From contig OZ252227.1 of assembly GCA_965249175.1 (NCBI GenBank), positions 3,720,001-3,784,000 on the forward strand: a stretch of 64,000 nt of DNA, in the 5' to 3' direction. The translations under genes and the position numbers were made by a program. The notes under the pieces were generated by a model. It had not been told where the DNA came from. It made no database searches and saw only the letters and a program-made list of their open reading frames with translations. Below are positions 25,240 to 35,623 of this stretch, piece after piece (the first letter of the stretch is position 1; each line of letters starts with the position of its first letter). This stretch comes from CAZYFH01 sp965249175 (GTDB lineage Bacteria; Acidobacteriota; Vicinamibacteria; Vicinamibacterales; UBA8438).

Positions 25240-26337
25240 CTAACCCTCGAACAGGTCCTTTCTGACGTCGTTCGAGTGAATGCGACCGAACTCTCGCAGC
25301 AGCTCCTTCGACCGCTCGTCGAACACGGGCGGTAGCACCACGCTGACCTCCACGACCAGATCGCCGCGCGTCCCGGTGTGGGGCGACGGCGCACCGCGCG
25401 CGCGTAGCCGGAATCGCTGACCCGACTGAGTCCCTGGCGGGACACGAAGCCGAGCCGCGCCGTCGAGCGTCGGAATGTCGATCTTGGCGCCGAGCGCCGC
25501 TTCGTGGATGGCGATGGGCATCTTCAAATGAAGGTCGTCGCCCTCGCGTTGCAGGAACCGGTGCTCCTTCACGTTGGCCGTGATGTAGAGATCGCCCGGG
25601 TCGCCGCCCGCCCGGCCCGCATTGCCCTTTGCGTCGACCCGCAGCCTGGCGCCGTTGCGAACACCCGCGGGCACCTGGATCGTGATGTGCTCGTCTCGCG
25701 CCACGACGCCTTCGGAGCCACACGCGCCGCACGGACGGTGCCGCAACCGACCCGAACCGCCGCAATGCTTGCACGATTTGGAGAAGACCATGTGTCCCCG
25801 TCGCCAGCGCGTCGTCCCCACGCCGTGGCACTTGGTGCACCGGCCCGCGACCGACCGGCGCTGGCCCGTGCCGCTGCACGCTTCACACGTATCGAGCCGC
25901 GTGATCGACAGGCGGTGTTCGGCCCCCCCAAATGCCTCTTCGAAGCTGAGTGCCACCTCCCCGTGTAGATCGCTTCCGCGCGTCGCCTCCGCAGCGGACT
26001 GGCTCGCGCCGGCATCTTGAAATACCTCGGCAAACAGCTCGCCGAACGTCGCCGAGACGCCACCCTCCGAACCGGCAGTGGAGAAATCGAACCCCTGGAA
26101 TTCCACAGACGTCTGCCGGGTGACACGCGCCCGCACGCCGTGGATGTCGTACTCCTGCCGCCGGTCGGGATCACTCAGGGTCTCGTACGCTTCGGTCGCC
26201 TGGCGAAAGAAGGCCTCCGCCTCGCCGTCGCCAGGGTTGATGTCGGGGTGGTACCGGCGCGCGAGCCGCTTGTAGGCCCGCTTCACGTCGATCTGACTTG
26301 CCGCGCGCTGCAGCCCGAGAATCACATAGAAATCCAT
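25240..26337 (-). CDS. dnaJ: Molecular chaperone DnaJ (type I Hsp40)
   Basis: 365 residues. J domain with RRYHPDIN (HPD motif), a short Gly/Phe-type linker (FQGFDFSTAGSEGGVS), a complete zinc-binding region with four CxxC modules (CEACSGTG, CTKCHGVG, CKHCGGSG, CGACGSEG), and the C-terminal substrate domain. It delivers unfolded proteins to DnaK and stimulates its ATPase. Start ATG 26337 (MDFYVILGL) is set by homology; the frame extends upstream through non-homologous codons. It lies 52 bases after dnaK and 6 bases before hspR. No grpE is present in the operon. Confidence 0.92.
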   Translation of the reverse strand: MDFYVILGLQRAASQIDVKRAYKRLARRYHPDINPGDGEAEAFFRQATEAYETLSDPDRRQEYDIHGVRARVTRQTSVEFQGFDFSTAGSEGGVSATFGELFAEVFQDAGASQSAAEATRGSDLHGEVALSFEEAFGGAEHRLSITRLDTCEACSGTGQRRSVAGRCTKCHGVGTTRWRRGHMVFSKSCKHCGGSGRLRHRPCGACGSEGVVARDEHITIQVPAGVRNGARLRVDAKGNAGRAGGDPGDLYITANVKEHRFLQREGDDLHLKMPIAIHEAALGAKIDIPTLDGAARLRVPPGTQSGQRFRLRARGAPSPHTGTRGDLVVEVSVVLPPVFDERSKELLREFGRIHSNDVRKDLFEG

Positions 26338-26389
26338 ACCCTGGCCCACGTGCCGGTCACCGCCGCGGGGGCACCCTAGGAGCCCGTGC

Positions 26390-28306
<1,917 letters not shown>

Positions 28307-28322
28307 CTGCCTACGTCCTTAA

Positions 28323-28362
28323 CGCGCGATCGAGGGCGGAAGAAGACCGCCCGGACCGCGCG
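28323..28362 (-). promoter_or_regulatory. Hairpin in the dnaK 5' leader
   Basis: A two-part stem: outer CGCGCG/CGCGCG (28323-28328 with 28357-28362) and inner GGGCGG/CCGCCC (28334-28339 with 28347-28352) around a 7-base loop. It lies in the roughly 100-base untranslated leader between the promoter and the dnaK start and could influence mRNA stability or act as a heat-sensitive structure; it ends before the AAGGA / AGG sequences near the start codon. Confidence 0.45.
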
Positions 28363-28407
28363 CGAGAAATGTGCGGAGACCACTCGCGTTGCACCCAACA
28401 TCCGATG

Positions 28408-28436
28408 TTGAGACAAGTATAAAATGTGAGTGTATA
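28408..28436 (+). promoter_or_regulatory. Divergent promoter for the FecR-domain gene
   Basis: Plus strand TTGAGA (28408-28413), 17-base spacer, TGTATA (28431-28436). It occupies the same bases as the dnaK promoter on the other strand, so RNA polymerase could not bind both at once. A second -10-like TATACT at 28496-28501 lies closer to the gene but lacks a -35. Confidence 0.65.
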
Positions 28437-28444
28437 TATGTCAA
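28416..28444 (-). promoter_or_regulatory. Promoter of dnaK operon
   Basis: Minus strand TTGACA (28444-28439), 17-base spacer, TATACT (28421-28416): perfect -35 and five of six -10 bases with ideal spacing, so a strong sigma70-type promoter. Predicted start near 28409, about 100 bases before the dnaK ATG. Confidence 0.85.
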
Positions 28445-28530
28445 TTATTAGACCAACCTGTGAATCGTCAGGGGTCGCATCGCCCCTCGGCGTGGTATAC
28501 TTACGGTGCCTGCCTTGCACCTCCAACACC

Positions 28531-29793
28531 ATGATATACAGACACTTAGGACGCGATTGTGTCGTATCAGCCATCTTTTTTTTGATATGGGGAGTGAGCG
28601 TCGGCACCGCCGACGTGCAGGCCCAGACGAGGCCACTCGGCATGGTTTCAGGCACTGAAGGAGAAGCCTCCATCATCCGAGGCACACGTCGCCTCGTGGC
28701 GGTGATCGACCAACCCGTCTTCGAAGGGGATCGCGCGGTCACCGGGCGCGGTCGCCTGGAAATCCGAATGGACGGCGGTGCCGCGGAGCGCCTGCATCTT
28801 GACCTTGACCATGACACGGTCATCGACCTCCTGGGGTCCCAGCTCGTTCGCTGTCAGCGTGGCCGGCTCCGGGTGACCGCCGACCCGGGCGAGAGCCTCG
28901 CTCAGACGCGCGTCGACACAGCCGATGGCCAGGTTGCCCTCGAACGGGCCGGCGAGTATCTCATCGCCATCGAGCCCGCCGGCGTCCGCGTGTCCGTCGC
29001 CCGCGGGCACGCCACCGTCACCACTGGTGCGGGCATCGTGGCCCTCGGCGCGGGACAGCAAGTCGTCGCGCGTGCCGGCACCACATTGGAGGCGACCGCG
29101 TACAACACGGCGGCGTGGGATGAGTTCGATCGCTGGGTGGAACGGCGACACGAGAGCCGGCGTGGTCGATACGCGTCGCGAATGCTCCGGACCCGCGGGT
29201 CGGTCGTATCGAGAGCGCGCGCGCCGCAGCCCACCTTGGCGGCGGTGGCGTCCAGGGCGTCGTCAGACAGAACACATCCCCACAGGTGGTACGCAGCGGG
29301 GCCGTGGCTTGGCGGCGCGGCATTCTGTTGCGCGCGCGGGCGGGACCGCGCCGACGCCTCGGCGTCGCAGCCCGTCCTCGTCGTGCCGATCGAGTTGCCA
29401 CGCGACGAGTTGGCGCCGTCGGACGCGCGCGAACCGGAACGGCCCGCCGAGCCCGCACCGCCACACGTCGCGGGCCTCCCCATCACCCCGGTCGGCGCAC
29501 CTGCGCCGGGCACGGCGTCCACGCGTGGGCGGCCACAGACCATGATTGTGCTGACGCGTGGTGGCACGGCACGCGGCGGCAGCCGTGTCACTGGCGACGC
29601 GGGCACCAGCCCGGTGGCAGGCACGGATGCGGCGAGCGCGACGACGCCCGCCCGCGCAACGTCCACGCGTGCCGTGCGGTCGCGGTCGCGCGCGGCACAC
29701 GAACGCGCATCGGCGCCTCTTCCGGCGCGGTCGACGCGCCACGGGCGCCTGTCGAGCCGAAGCGAGCGCCTCGCCGCCGCGCGTCCCGACTAG
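28531..29793 (+). CDS. FecR-domain secreted protein with Pro/Ala/Arg/Thr-rich tail
   Basis: 420 residues from ATG 28531. A signal peptide (VVSAIFFLIWGVSVGTADVQAQ) is followed by a FecR-like domain (about 45-200): GMVSGTEGEASIIRGTRRLVAV, EGDRAVTGRGRLEIRM, TVIDLLGSQLVRCQRGRLRV, GEYLIAIEPAGVRVSVARGHATV, GAGQQVVARAG, and an acidobacterial-style AWDEFDRWVERR motif after it. The remaining 200 residues are low-complexity, rich in Pro, Ala, Thr and Arg. There is no adjacent sigma factor or TonB receptor, so it is not a classical FecR anti-sigma factor. No clear Shine-Dalgarno is visible at 28531. It is followed 35 bases later by the PBP gene. Confidence 0.75.
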   Translation: MIYRHLGRDCVVSAIFFLIWGVSVGTADVQAQTRPLGMVSGTEGEASIIRGTRRLVAVIDQPVFEGDRAVTGRGRLEIRMDGGAAERLHLDLDHDTVIDLLGSQLVRCQRGRLRVTADPGESLAQTRVDTADGQVALERAGEYLIAIEPAGVRVSVARGHATVTTGAGIVALGAGQQVVARAGTTLEATAYNTAAWDEFDRWVERRHESRRGRYASRMLRTRGSVVSRARAPQPTLAAVASRASSDRTHPHRWYAAGPWLGGAAFCCARGRDRADASASQPVLVVPIELPRDELAPSDAREPERPAEPAPPHVAGLPITPVGAPAPGTASTRGRPQTMIVLTRGGTARGGSRVTGDAGTSPVAGTDAASATTPARATSTRAVRSRSRAAHERASAPLPARSTRHGRLSSRSERLAAARPD

Positions 29794-29827
29794 CCGCAGA
29801 GCAACGCAGAGAGAGGGCCTCCAAACA

Positions 29828-32128
29828 ATGACCCCCACACCGAACCGCTTCATCCGCCAGGCCGTCGCCATCGGGCTCTTCGCCTTCGCGGCCGTGCTCG
29901 GGACGGTGAGCGGCGCGCTGTTCGCGTACTCGCCGGACCTGCCCGAGATTGCGGCCCTCGACGACTACACGCCGAGCACCATTACGCGGGTGTTTGACCG
30001 CAGTGGTGAGGAGATCGGCGACTTCGCCACCCAGCGCCGGGTCATCATCGGCTACGACGACATCCCCGAAGTCCTCCGCCACGCCATCATCGCCGCCGAG
30101 GACAAATCGTTCTTCGAGCACAGCGGGATCAGCATCCCCGCGATCATCCGAACGGCGGTCAACGACGTGCTGCGCCGTCAGCTCCACGGTGCGAGCACCC
30201 TGACGATGCAGCTCGCGCGAAACATCACGGTCGGCGGTGAGCGGCTCGGTCTCGAGAAAACGCCGATCCGGAAGCTTCGCGAGACCTTCTACACGTTCCA
30301 GCTGGAGAAGCGCTATACAAAACGCGAGATCTTCACGCTCTATTGCAACGAGATGTACCTCGGCACGGCCACGCATGCCGCCCACGGCGTCGAGGCGGCC
30401 TCGCGTCTCTACTTCGGCAAATCAGCGCGGGATCTCGAACTCGGTGAAGCCGCGCTCATCGCCGGCATCTTCCAGCTCCCGTCGCGACAGAGCCCCCTCG
30501 TCAACATGGAGTGGGCCACTCAGCGACGGAACTATGCACTCGGCCGGATGGCCGCGGAGGGCTACATCACGGCCGACCAGGCGGCCGCGGCGAAACTCGA
30601 GCCGATTCGGCTCGCGCCGCGGCGGGAGCGGCGCAACAACACGATCGCACCCTACTTCTTGGAAGAGGTCCGGCAGCACCTCGAGCGGGAGTACGGCGCC
30701 GCGCGTCTCTATGAAGATGGGCTGGTGGTCCGGTCCACCCTCGACGCGACGCTTCAGGTCGCGGCGAATCGGGCCGTGTCCGAAGGCCTGCGAAGCCTCG
30801 ACAAGCGGCACGGGTACAGAGGTCCGCGGCGGAACGTCTTGACCGGTAGCGACACCGTCGACTCGCTGGACGCGTTCGAGCACCGGCGGTGGATCTACCC
30901 GATCGAGGTGGGCGATGTCGTGCCGGCCATCGTCACCGGTATCGACAGCGACACGATCCAGGTGCGTGTGGCCAGTTACTCGGCGGCGATCGATCCGGAA
31001 GGGTATCGCTGGACACGGGCCCGGTCGGCGGAGGACATCGTCGAGCGCGGAGACCTCATCGACGTCCGGATCGCGGCGCTACCGGAGACCTCCGACGGCA
31101 TCGCCGACGTCACGCTCGACCAGGAGCCAGAAGTCGAGGCCTCCCTCCTGGCCATCGACAACCGCACGGGGCACATCCTTGCCATGGTGGGTGGCTATGA
31201 CTTCGAGCGGAGCAAGTTCAACAGGGCCACCCAGGCATATCGGCAGCTCGGGTCGCTCTTCAAGGGCGTGCTCTACGCGGCAGCGATCGACCAGGGCTAC
31301 ACCGCCACATCGATCGTCATCGATGAGCCCGTCAGCTACGACGTCGGACCTGATCAGGATTTGTACGAGCCCGAGAACTACGACAACGAATACGAAGGGC
31401 CGATTACCCTGCGCCACGCACTCGAGAAATCGCGCAACGTACCTGCGGTCTGGTTGATGGACTCCGTCGGCCCGGACATCGTCGTCGATTTCGCGCGCCG
31501 CGTCGGGTTCAGCTCGCCCGTGCCGCCGTATCTGTCGGTGGCGCTCGGCTCGGCCGAAGCGACGTTGGCGGAAGTCACGAGCGCCTATTCGGTGTTCCCG
31601 AACGGGGGGACGCGCATGGTGCCGTTCCGGATCCAGCAGATCCTGGACCGGGACGGGAACGTCCTGGAAGAGCACCATCCCCAATCACGCGATGCGCTGC
31701 GAGCCGACACCGCCTACATCATGGTCAGCTTGATGCGCGGTGTCGTGCAGCGGGGCACCGCGCGGCGCGCACGACGCGAGCTCGCCTGGCCGGTCGGGGG
31801 CAAGACGGGCACGATGGACGAGTACACCGACGCGTGGTTCGTTGGGTTCGACCCGGACATCACCGTTGGCGTCTGGGTGGGTTACGACGAGAAGCGCACG
31901 CTCGGGGACAAGGAAGAAGGCGCGCGCGTCGCGCTGCCCATCTGGATCGATTTCATGAAGGCCTATATCGACGAGCAGCCAGCACCCGAAGGGTTCGTCC
32001 CGCCGGGCAACATCGTCTTCACGGCCGTGGACCCCAAGACGGGCCAGGTCACCGAGCCGTGGGCCCGCGACGCGATCCAGGAGGCGTTCATCGCCGGGAC
32101 TGAGCCGGGCACGGCGTTCCGTCGGTAG
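29828..32128 (+). CDS. Class A penicillin-binding protein (PBP1A-like)
   Basis: 766 residues. One N-terminal membrane helix (AVAIGLFAFAAVLGTVSGALF), a GT51 glycosyltransferase domain with the catalytic AAEDKSFFEHSGI, GASTLTMQLARN and RKLRETFYTFQLEKRYTKREI, then an OB-like insert and a transpeptidase domain with the SxxK motif in QLGSLFKG, SRN (KSRNVPA) and KTGT. It polymerises and cross-links peptidoglycan. The serine motif is GSLFKG rather than the usual GSxFKP, a mild deviation. Start ATG 29828 follows GAGAGG; the frame extends upstream only as a shadow of the FecR gene. Confidence 0.93.
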   Translation: MTPTPNRFIRQAVAIGLFAFAAVLGTVSGALFAYSPDLPEIAALDDYTPSTITRVFDRSGEEIGDFATQRRVIIGYDDIPEVLRHAIIAAEDKSFFEHSGISIPAIIRTAVNDVLRRQLHGASTLTMQLARNITVGGERLGLEKTPIRKLRETFYTFQLEKRYTKREIFTLYCNEMYLGTATHAAHGVEAASRLYFGKSARDLELGEAALIAGIFQLPSRQSPLVNMEWATQRRNYALGRMAAEGYITADQAAAAKLEPIRLAPRRERRNNTIAPYFLEEVRQHLEREYGAARLYEDGLVVRSTLDATLQVAANRAVSEGLRSLDKRHGYRGPRRNVLTGSDTVDSLDAFEHRRWIYPIEVGDVVPAIVTGIDSDTIQVRVASYSAAIDPEGYRWTRARSAEDIVERGDLIDVRIAALPETSDGIADVTLDQEPEVEASLLAIDNRTGHILAMVGGYDFERSKFNRATQAYRQLGSLFKGVLYAAAIDQGYTATSIVIDEPVSYDVGPDQDLYEPENYDNEYEGPITLRHALEKSRNVPAVWLMDSVGPDIVVDFARRVGFSSPVPPYLSVALGSAEATLAEVTSAYSVFPNGGTRMVPFRIQQILDRDGNVLEEHHPQSRDALRADTAYIMVSLMRGVVQRGTARRARRELAWPVGGKTGTMDEYTDAWFVGFDPDITVGVWVGYDEKRTLGDKEEGARVALPIWIDFMKAYIDEQPAPEGFVPPGNIVFTAVDPKTGQVTEPWARDAIQEAFIAGTEPGTAFRR

Positions 32129-32153
32129 CCCCCACCGACCCCGCCGCCGTTTG

Positions 32154-33267
32154 CTAGCCGGCCGCGGCCCCGGCCTTCTGCATCAGGCTTCGCTTGATGA
32201 ATTCGTCGAGGTCGCCGTCCAGCACGCGCTCGACATTGCCCACTTCCATCTTCGTGCGGTGGTCCTTCACCATCTGATAGGGGTGCAGCACGTAGCTGCG
32301 GATCTGGCTCCCGAACGCGATGTCCTTCTTCTCACCGCCGATCTGCGCCATCTTCTCCTGCTGCTCCCGGAGCCGAAGGTCATAGAGTCGCGCCCGCAGC
32401 ACCTTCATGGCCGCGTCGCGGTTCCGATGCTGCGACCGCTCGTTCTGGCACGACACGACGATATTGGTGAGCAGATGAGTAATGCGGACGGCCGAATCCG
32501 TCACGTTGACGTGTTGACCACCGGCGCCACTAGACCGGTAGGTGTCGATCCTGAGGTCCTTGTCTTCGATCTCGACCTCGACGTCGTCAGGAAGATCCGG
32601 CCACACAAAGACCGACGCGAACGATGTGTGGCGCCGGGACGCCTGATCGAACGGTGAGATCCGCACCAACCGGTGCACGCCCGCTTCTTGCAGCAAGAGC
32701 CCGTAGGCGTATGACCCGTTCACCGTCATCGTCGCGCTCTTGAGGCCCGCCTCGTCGCCCGGCTGGAACTCGATCACGTCCCTCGCGAAGGTGCGTCGTT
32801 CCGCCCACCGCAGATACATCCGCAGCAGCATCTCGGCCCAGTCCTGCGATTCGGTCCCGCCGGCGCCCGGGTGTATCGACACGATTGCGTTGCGCGCGTC
32901 GTGCTCGCCACCGAGCGTTTTCTTAATTTCGCCGGCGTCGACCTGCGCCTGCAGCTCGTCGAGCCCGACAGCCAGATCATCCGCCACGCTCTCGCCCTGG
33001 TTGGCCCACTCGACGAGCACATCGAGGTCCTCGGTCCGGGTACGCAGAGACTCGGCGAGGTCGTGGTCTTCCTGCAGGCGGCGGCGGCGCTGGAGAACCT
33101 GCTGTGCCGCGGCTTGATCGTCCCAGAAAGTCGGAGCGGCAGCCTGCTGCTCGAGGCGCGCGATCTCGGTCTCGATACGTGCGGCGTCAAAGATAACCCC
33201 GCAGGTCCACCGCCCGCTTGACCAGGTCCTGATATCGCCGAATCTGTTCATCGAGCGCAAGCGCCAC
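32154..33267 (-). CDS. prfB: Peptide chain release factor 2, expressed by programmed +1 frameshift
   Basis: The frame starts at GTG 33267 behind a perfect GGAGG (33277-33273), reads 26 codons ending Arg-Gly-Tyr-Leu, meets an in-frame TGA (33189-33187), and resumes in the +1 frame as Asp-Ala-Ala-Arg-Ile... to the stop at 32154, giving 370 residues. The slippery site CTT TGA C with an upstream GGGG matches the E. coli prfB autoregulatory site. RF2 features: anticodon-like tripeptide SPF (RISPFDQ) and the GGQ loop (SSGAGGQHVN). RF2 ends translation at UGA and UAA and represses its own synthesis when abundant. Any start placed between the TGA and the +1 frame would be artificial. Confidence 0.95.
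33187..33192 (-). promoter_or_regulatory. RF2 programmed +1 frameshift site (CTT TGA)
   Basis: Codon 26 CTT is followed by in-frame TGA and then C. On the minus strand the context CGGGGTTATCTTTGAC reproduces the conserved RGYL-stop context of bacterial prfB, with a G-run acting as the internal Shine-Dalgarno-like stimulator. Confidence 0.93.
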
Positions 33268-33272
33268 CGTGT

Positions 33273-33277
33273 CCTCC
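33273..33277 (-). promoter_or_regulatory. Ribosome binding site deciding the prfB start
   Basis: GGAGG five bases upstream of GTG 33267, which fixes translation start in the zero frame ahead of the frameshift. Confidence 0.8.
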
Positions 33278-33328
33278 GTTCGCAGGTGAGATGTTCCTAG
33301 TGTCCTACTAGCGGCGCCGGTGACGTGA

Positions 33329-34870
33329 CTAACCCCGGCGCGACGCGCGTCGTCCGCGGGGTCGCCGCCGGCAGACCCAGAGCACGAGCGCGGTCAAGAC
33401 GGCGCCGGCATACGCCGGCGTATCGCCGATGCGCCCGTAGACGGTGAGCCCGTCGAGCAATCGCACGTCCTCGACGACAATTGCGGGCTCGAATAGCGCG
33501 GTCCGGGCCAGGATGCGACCGTAGGGATCGATGACGCCGCTGATGCCCGTATTGGCGGCACGCACCAAGAACCGTCCCTGCTCGACGGCTCGCAAGCTCG
33601 CCTGCTGAAAATGCTGGTGCGGCGCAGCGGTCGGTCCGTACCAGGCATCGTTCGTGATCGTGATGAGCAGCGTGCTGCCGGCCAGTACGAGCCCGCGCAC
33701 GAGCCCAGGATAGATGATCTCGTAGCAAATCGCGGTGCCGACCGGCCGCCCCGCGACCGGCAGGGTGCGTGGACCTGGCCCCGCGGAGAAATCAGCGACG
33801 GTCTCCACGAGCGGCGACACGAAAAACAGCGCGCGTTTCATCGGCACGTATTCCCCGAACGGCACGAGGTGCTGTTTCTGATAGACGCCCGCCGTCGCGC
33901 CGGCTGGGTCGATGAGATACGCGGCGTTGTAGTACCTCGTCTCGGCGCCTGCGCTGATCGCGGTGCTCCCGACCAATGCGTGCGCGCCGGTTTCCCGCGC
34001 AGCGCGACGAATCGCCTCCCCGCGCGGGTCGTGCTCGAACGGGAAGGGGATGGCCGCCTCGGGCCAGACAATGAGCTGGGCGCCGTCGGCGGCGGCGCGT
34101 CTCGTCTGGTCGAGGTAGCCGGCGAGAATTGTGTCGCGCCTCGTTGGGTCCCACTTCTCATCCTGCGCGACGTTACCCTGCAACGCGGCCACGCGCAGCG
34201 GCTCACCCTCACGGAGCAGCGCTGCGTCCTCCAGGCGCCAGTAGCCGAACGCTACACTCGCCACGACGACGACGGCGGTGATCGCCCCGGGCGCCCACGG
34301 CCGGGGCCCCCGGGCGACGACCGCGTGCGCAAGGGCCGCGTTGACCAACACCACGAGCGCCGACACGCCCAGGACCCCCGCGAGGCTGGCCACCTGCGCA
34401 ACCGGTAGGACCGCCGCCTGGCTGTAGCCGACCAGCTCCCACGGGAAGCCGGTGAACACATGGATCCGGCCGAGCTCCGTCGTCACCCACACGGCTGGCG
34501 CGTAGAGCAGCCCGCCGGCCCCGAGACGCTGCCGGATGAAGGCCATCATCAACGCGAAGAGCGCCGGATAGAGCGCGAGATACGCCACGAGCAACCCGTG
34601 CACGAGCCACGACGCCGACCGCGGCAGCCCGCCGTAGTCGACCATCACCGCCGGGATCCAATAGATCGTCCCCGCGAAATGAACCAGACCCGTCACGAGC
34701 CCGAGCCCGAAGGCACGGGTTGGCGGCACTCCGCTCCCGACCGCGACGAGCAGTGGCACGAGGGCGATCCAGGCGATGGCGGGGTGCCCGAGGTGGGGGA
34801 AGCTGAACACGAGCAGGAGGCCGGAGAGCACTGCGGCAAGTGGCGTCGCGCCGGCGCTGCGTCGCGACAC
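33329..34870 (-). CDS. lnt: Apolipoprotein N-acyltransferase
   Basis: 513 residues. Six to eight membrane helices in the first 220 residues, then a nitrilase-type domain with the catalytic triad: Glu in IVWPEAAIPFP, Lys in YQKQHLVPFGEYVP, and Cys in AICYEIIYPG; a final membrane helix at the C-terminus. It transfers an acyl chain from phospholipid to the N-terminal Cys of lipoproteins in the inner membrane, the step before Lol export (lolCD at 9441-11407). GTG 34870 shares one base with the stop of the SPOR gene, so translation is probably coupled. Confidence 0.93.
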   Translation of the reverse strand: MSRRSAGATPLAAVLSGLLLVFSFPHLGHPAIAWIALVPLLVAVGSGVPPTRAFGLGLVTGLVHFAGTIYWIPAVMVDYGGLPRSASWLVHGLLVAYLALYPALFALMMAFIRQRLGAGGLLYAPAVWVTTELGRIHVFTGFPWELVGYSQAAVLPVAQVASLAGVLGVSALVVLVNAALAHAVVARGPRPWAPGAITAVVVVASVAFGYWRLEDAALLREGEPLRVAALQGNVAQDEKWDPTRRDTILAGYLDQTRRAAADGAQLIVWPEAAIPFPFEHDPRGEAIRRAARETGAHALVGSTAISAGAETRYYNAAYLIDPAGATAGVYQKQHLVPFGEYVPMKRALFFVSPLVETVADFSAGPGPRTLPVAGRPVGTAICYEIIYPGLVRGLVLAGSTLLITITNDAWYGPTAAPHQHFQQASLRAVEQGRFLVRAANTGISGVIDPYGRILARTALFEPAIVVEDVRLLDGLTVYGRIGDTPAYAGAVLTALVLWVCRRRPRGRRASRRG

Positions 34871-35616
34871 TACCGCGTGATCCAGGGGTCGAGGTGTTCT
34901 TCGGTCTCCAGACGCAGCTGGGCCCGCTCTGCGTCAGCCCGATCCGCGAACGGACCGACGCGAATGCGAAACAGGTCCACGGGCGCATCCGGCACCGGGT
35001 CGACCACGAAGGCGGGGAAACCCTTGGCGCTGAGATCGTCGGCGACATCTTGCGCCGCCGGTCGTTCGCGGAGCGCCAAGACCTGGACCGCCCATCCGAC
35101 GGATCGAGCCGTCAGCGCGGGAGCCGGATCCGTGGCCGCTTGAGAACCAGGGAGCGACGGGTCCCCACCCGTGCGTGACCCCTGCTCCACCTCGCCGCGT
35201 CCCGGTGACACAGGTGCGGCGGGCTCGGCAGCGCTCGCTGACTCGATCGACGGTTCAGGCAGGTCGGCCACGGGCGGCGGCGGATCGACGGATGCGCGCG
35301 GGTTGCGGAATGCTTCCTCGACCGGGACGTCACTCTCCAGCCGTCGGAAGTAGGTCAGGTCGTCACCCGACGTCGCGGCCGCCGACGGCTCGGAATTCGG
35401 AGTGTTGATGACCGCGGGCCGCCGCTCGTCTCCGAACAGACCCGCGGTCGCCGCGCCGCCGCCATCCGTCCGCAGGAGCGGCTCGACGAAAGGCACGCCC
35501 CGCCCGACCAGAACGCCGCAGAGGAACACCACCACGGCGACAACGGTCGCCGCCATGAAAAGAAAGACGACTTGCTTCGGGCTTGGGGTGACGTCGCCTG
35601 GGGCCAGAGACGCCAT
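34870..35616 (-). CDS. SPOR-domain membrane protein
   Basis: 248 residues: short cytoplasmic N-terminus, one membrane helix (about 17-41, VVFLFMAATVVAVVVFLCGVL), a long Pro/Ala/Glu/Ser-rich periplasmic linker, and a C-terminal SPOR domain (about 170-245, WAVQVLALRERPAAQDVADD ... FRIRVGPFADRADAERA). SPOR domains bind denuded glycan strands at the division septum. It precedes lnt by a one-base overlap. The FtsN-like layout suggests a cell-division or septal peptidoglycan role, by family only. Confidence 0.88.
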   Translation of the reverse strand: MASLAPGDVTPSPKQVVFLFMAATVVAVVVFLCGVLVGRGVPFVEPLLRTDGGGAATAGLFGDERRPAVINTPNSEPSAAATSGDDLTYFRRLESDVPVEEAFRNPRASVDPPPPVADLPEPSIESASAAEPAAPVSPGRGEVEQGSRTGGDPSLPGSQAATDPAPALTARSVGWAVQVLALRERPAAQDVADDLSAKGFPAFVVDPVPDAPVDLFRIRVGPFADRADAERAQLRLETEEHLDPWITR

Positions 35617-35623
35617 GCCGGGT

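Noticed and set aside
28400..28450. HAIR (HspR) or CIRCE (HrcA) operator at the dnaK promoter
   Set aside because: Only loose half-sites (TTGAGA, GTGAGTG) are present; spacing and sequence do not match either consensus.
29160..29793. Frameshift in the FecR-domain gene, since the second half is low complexity
   Set aside because: The other two frames are no more protein-like, and the frame stays open to a stop just before the PBP ribosome site; a Pro/Ala/Thr/Arg tail is the simpler reading.
33193..33260. Possible prfB start in the +1 frame (MRSMNRFGD...)
   Set aside because: The upstream codons are the out-of-frame reading of the true N-terminus; the GGAGG-GTG start and RGYL-TGA site explain the region fully.
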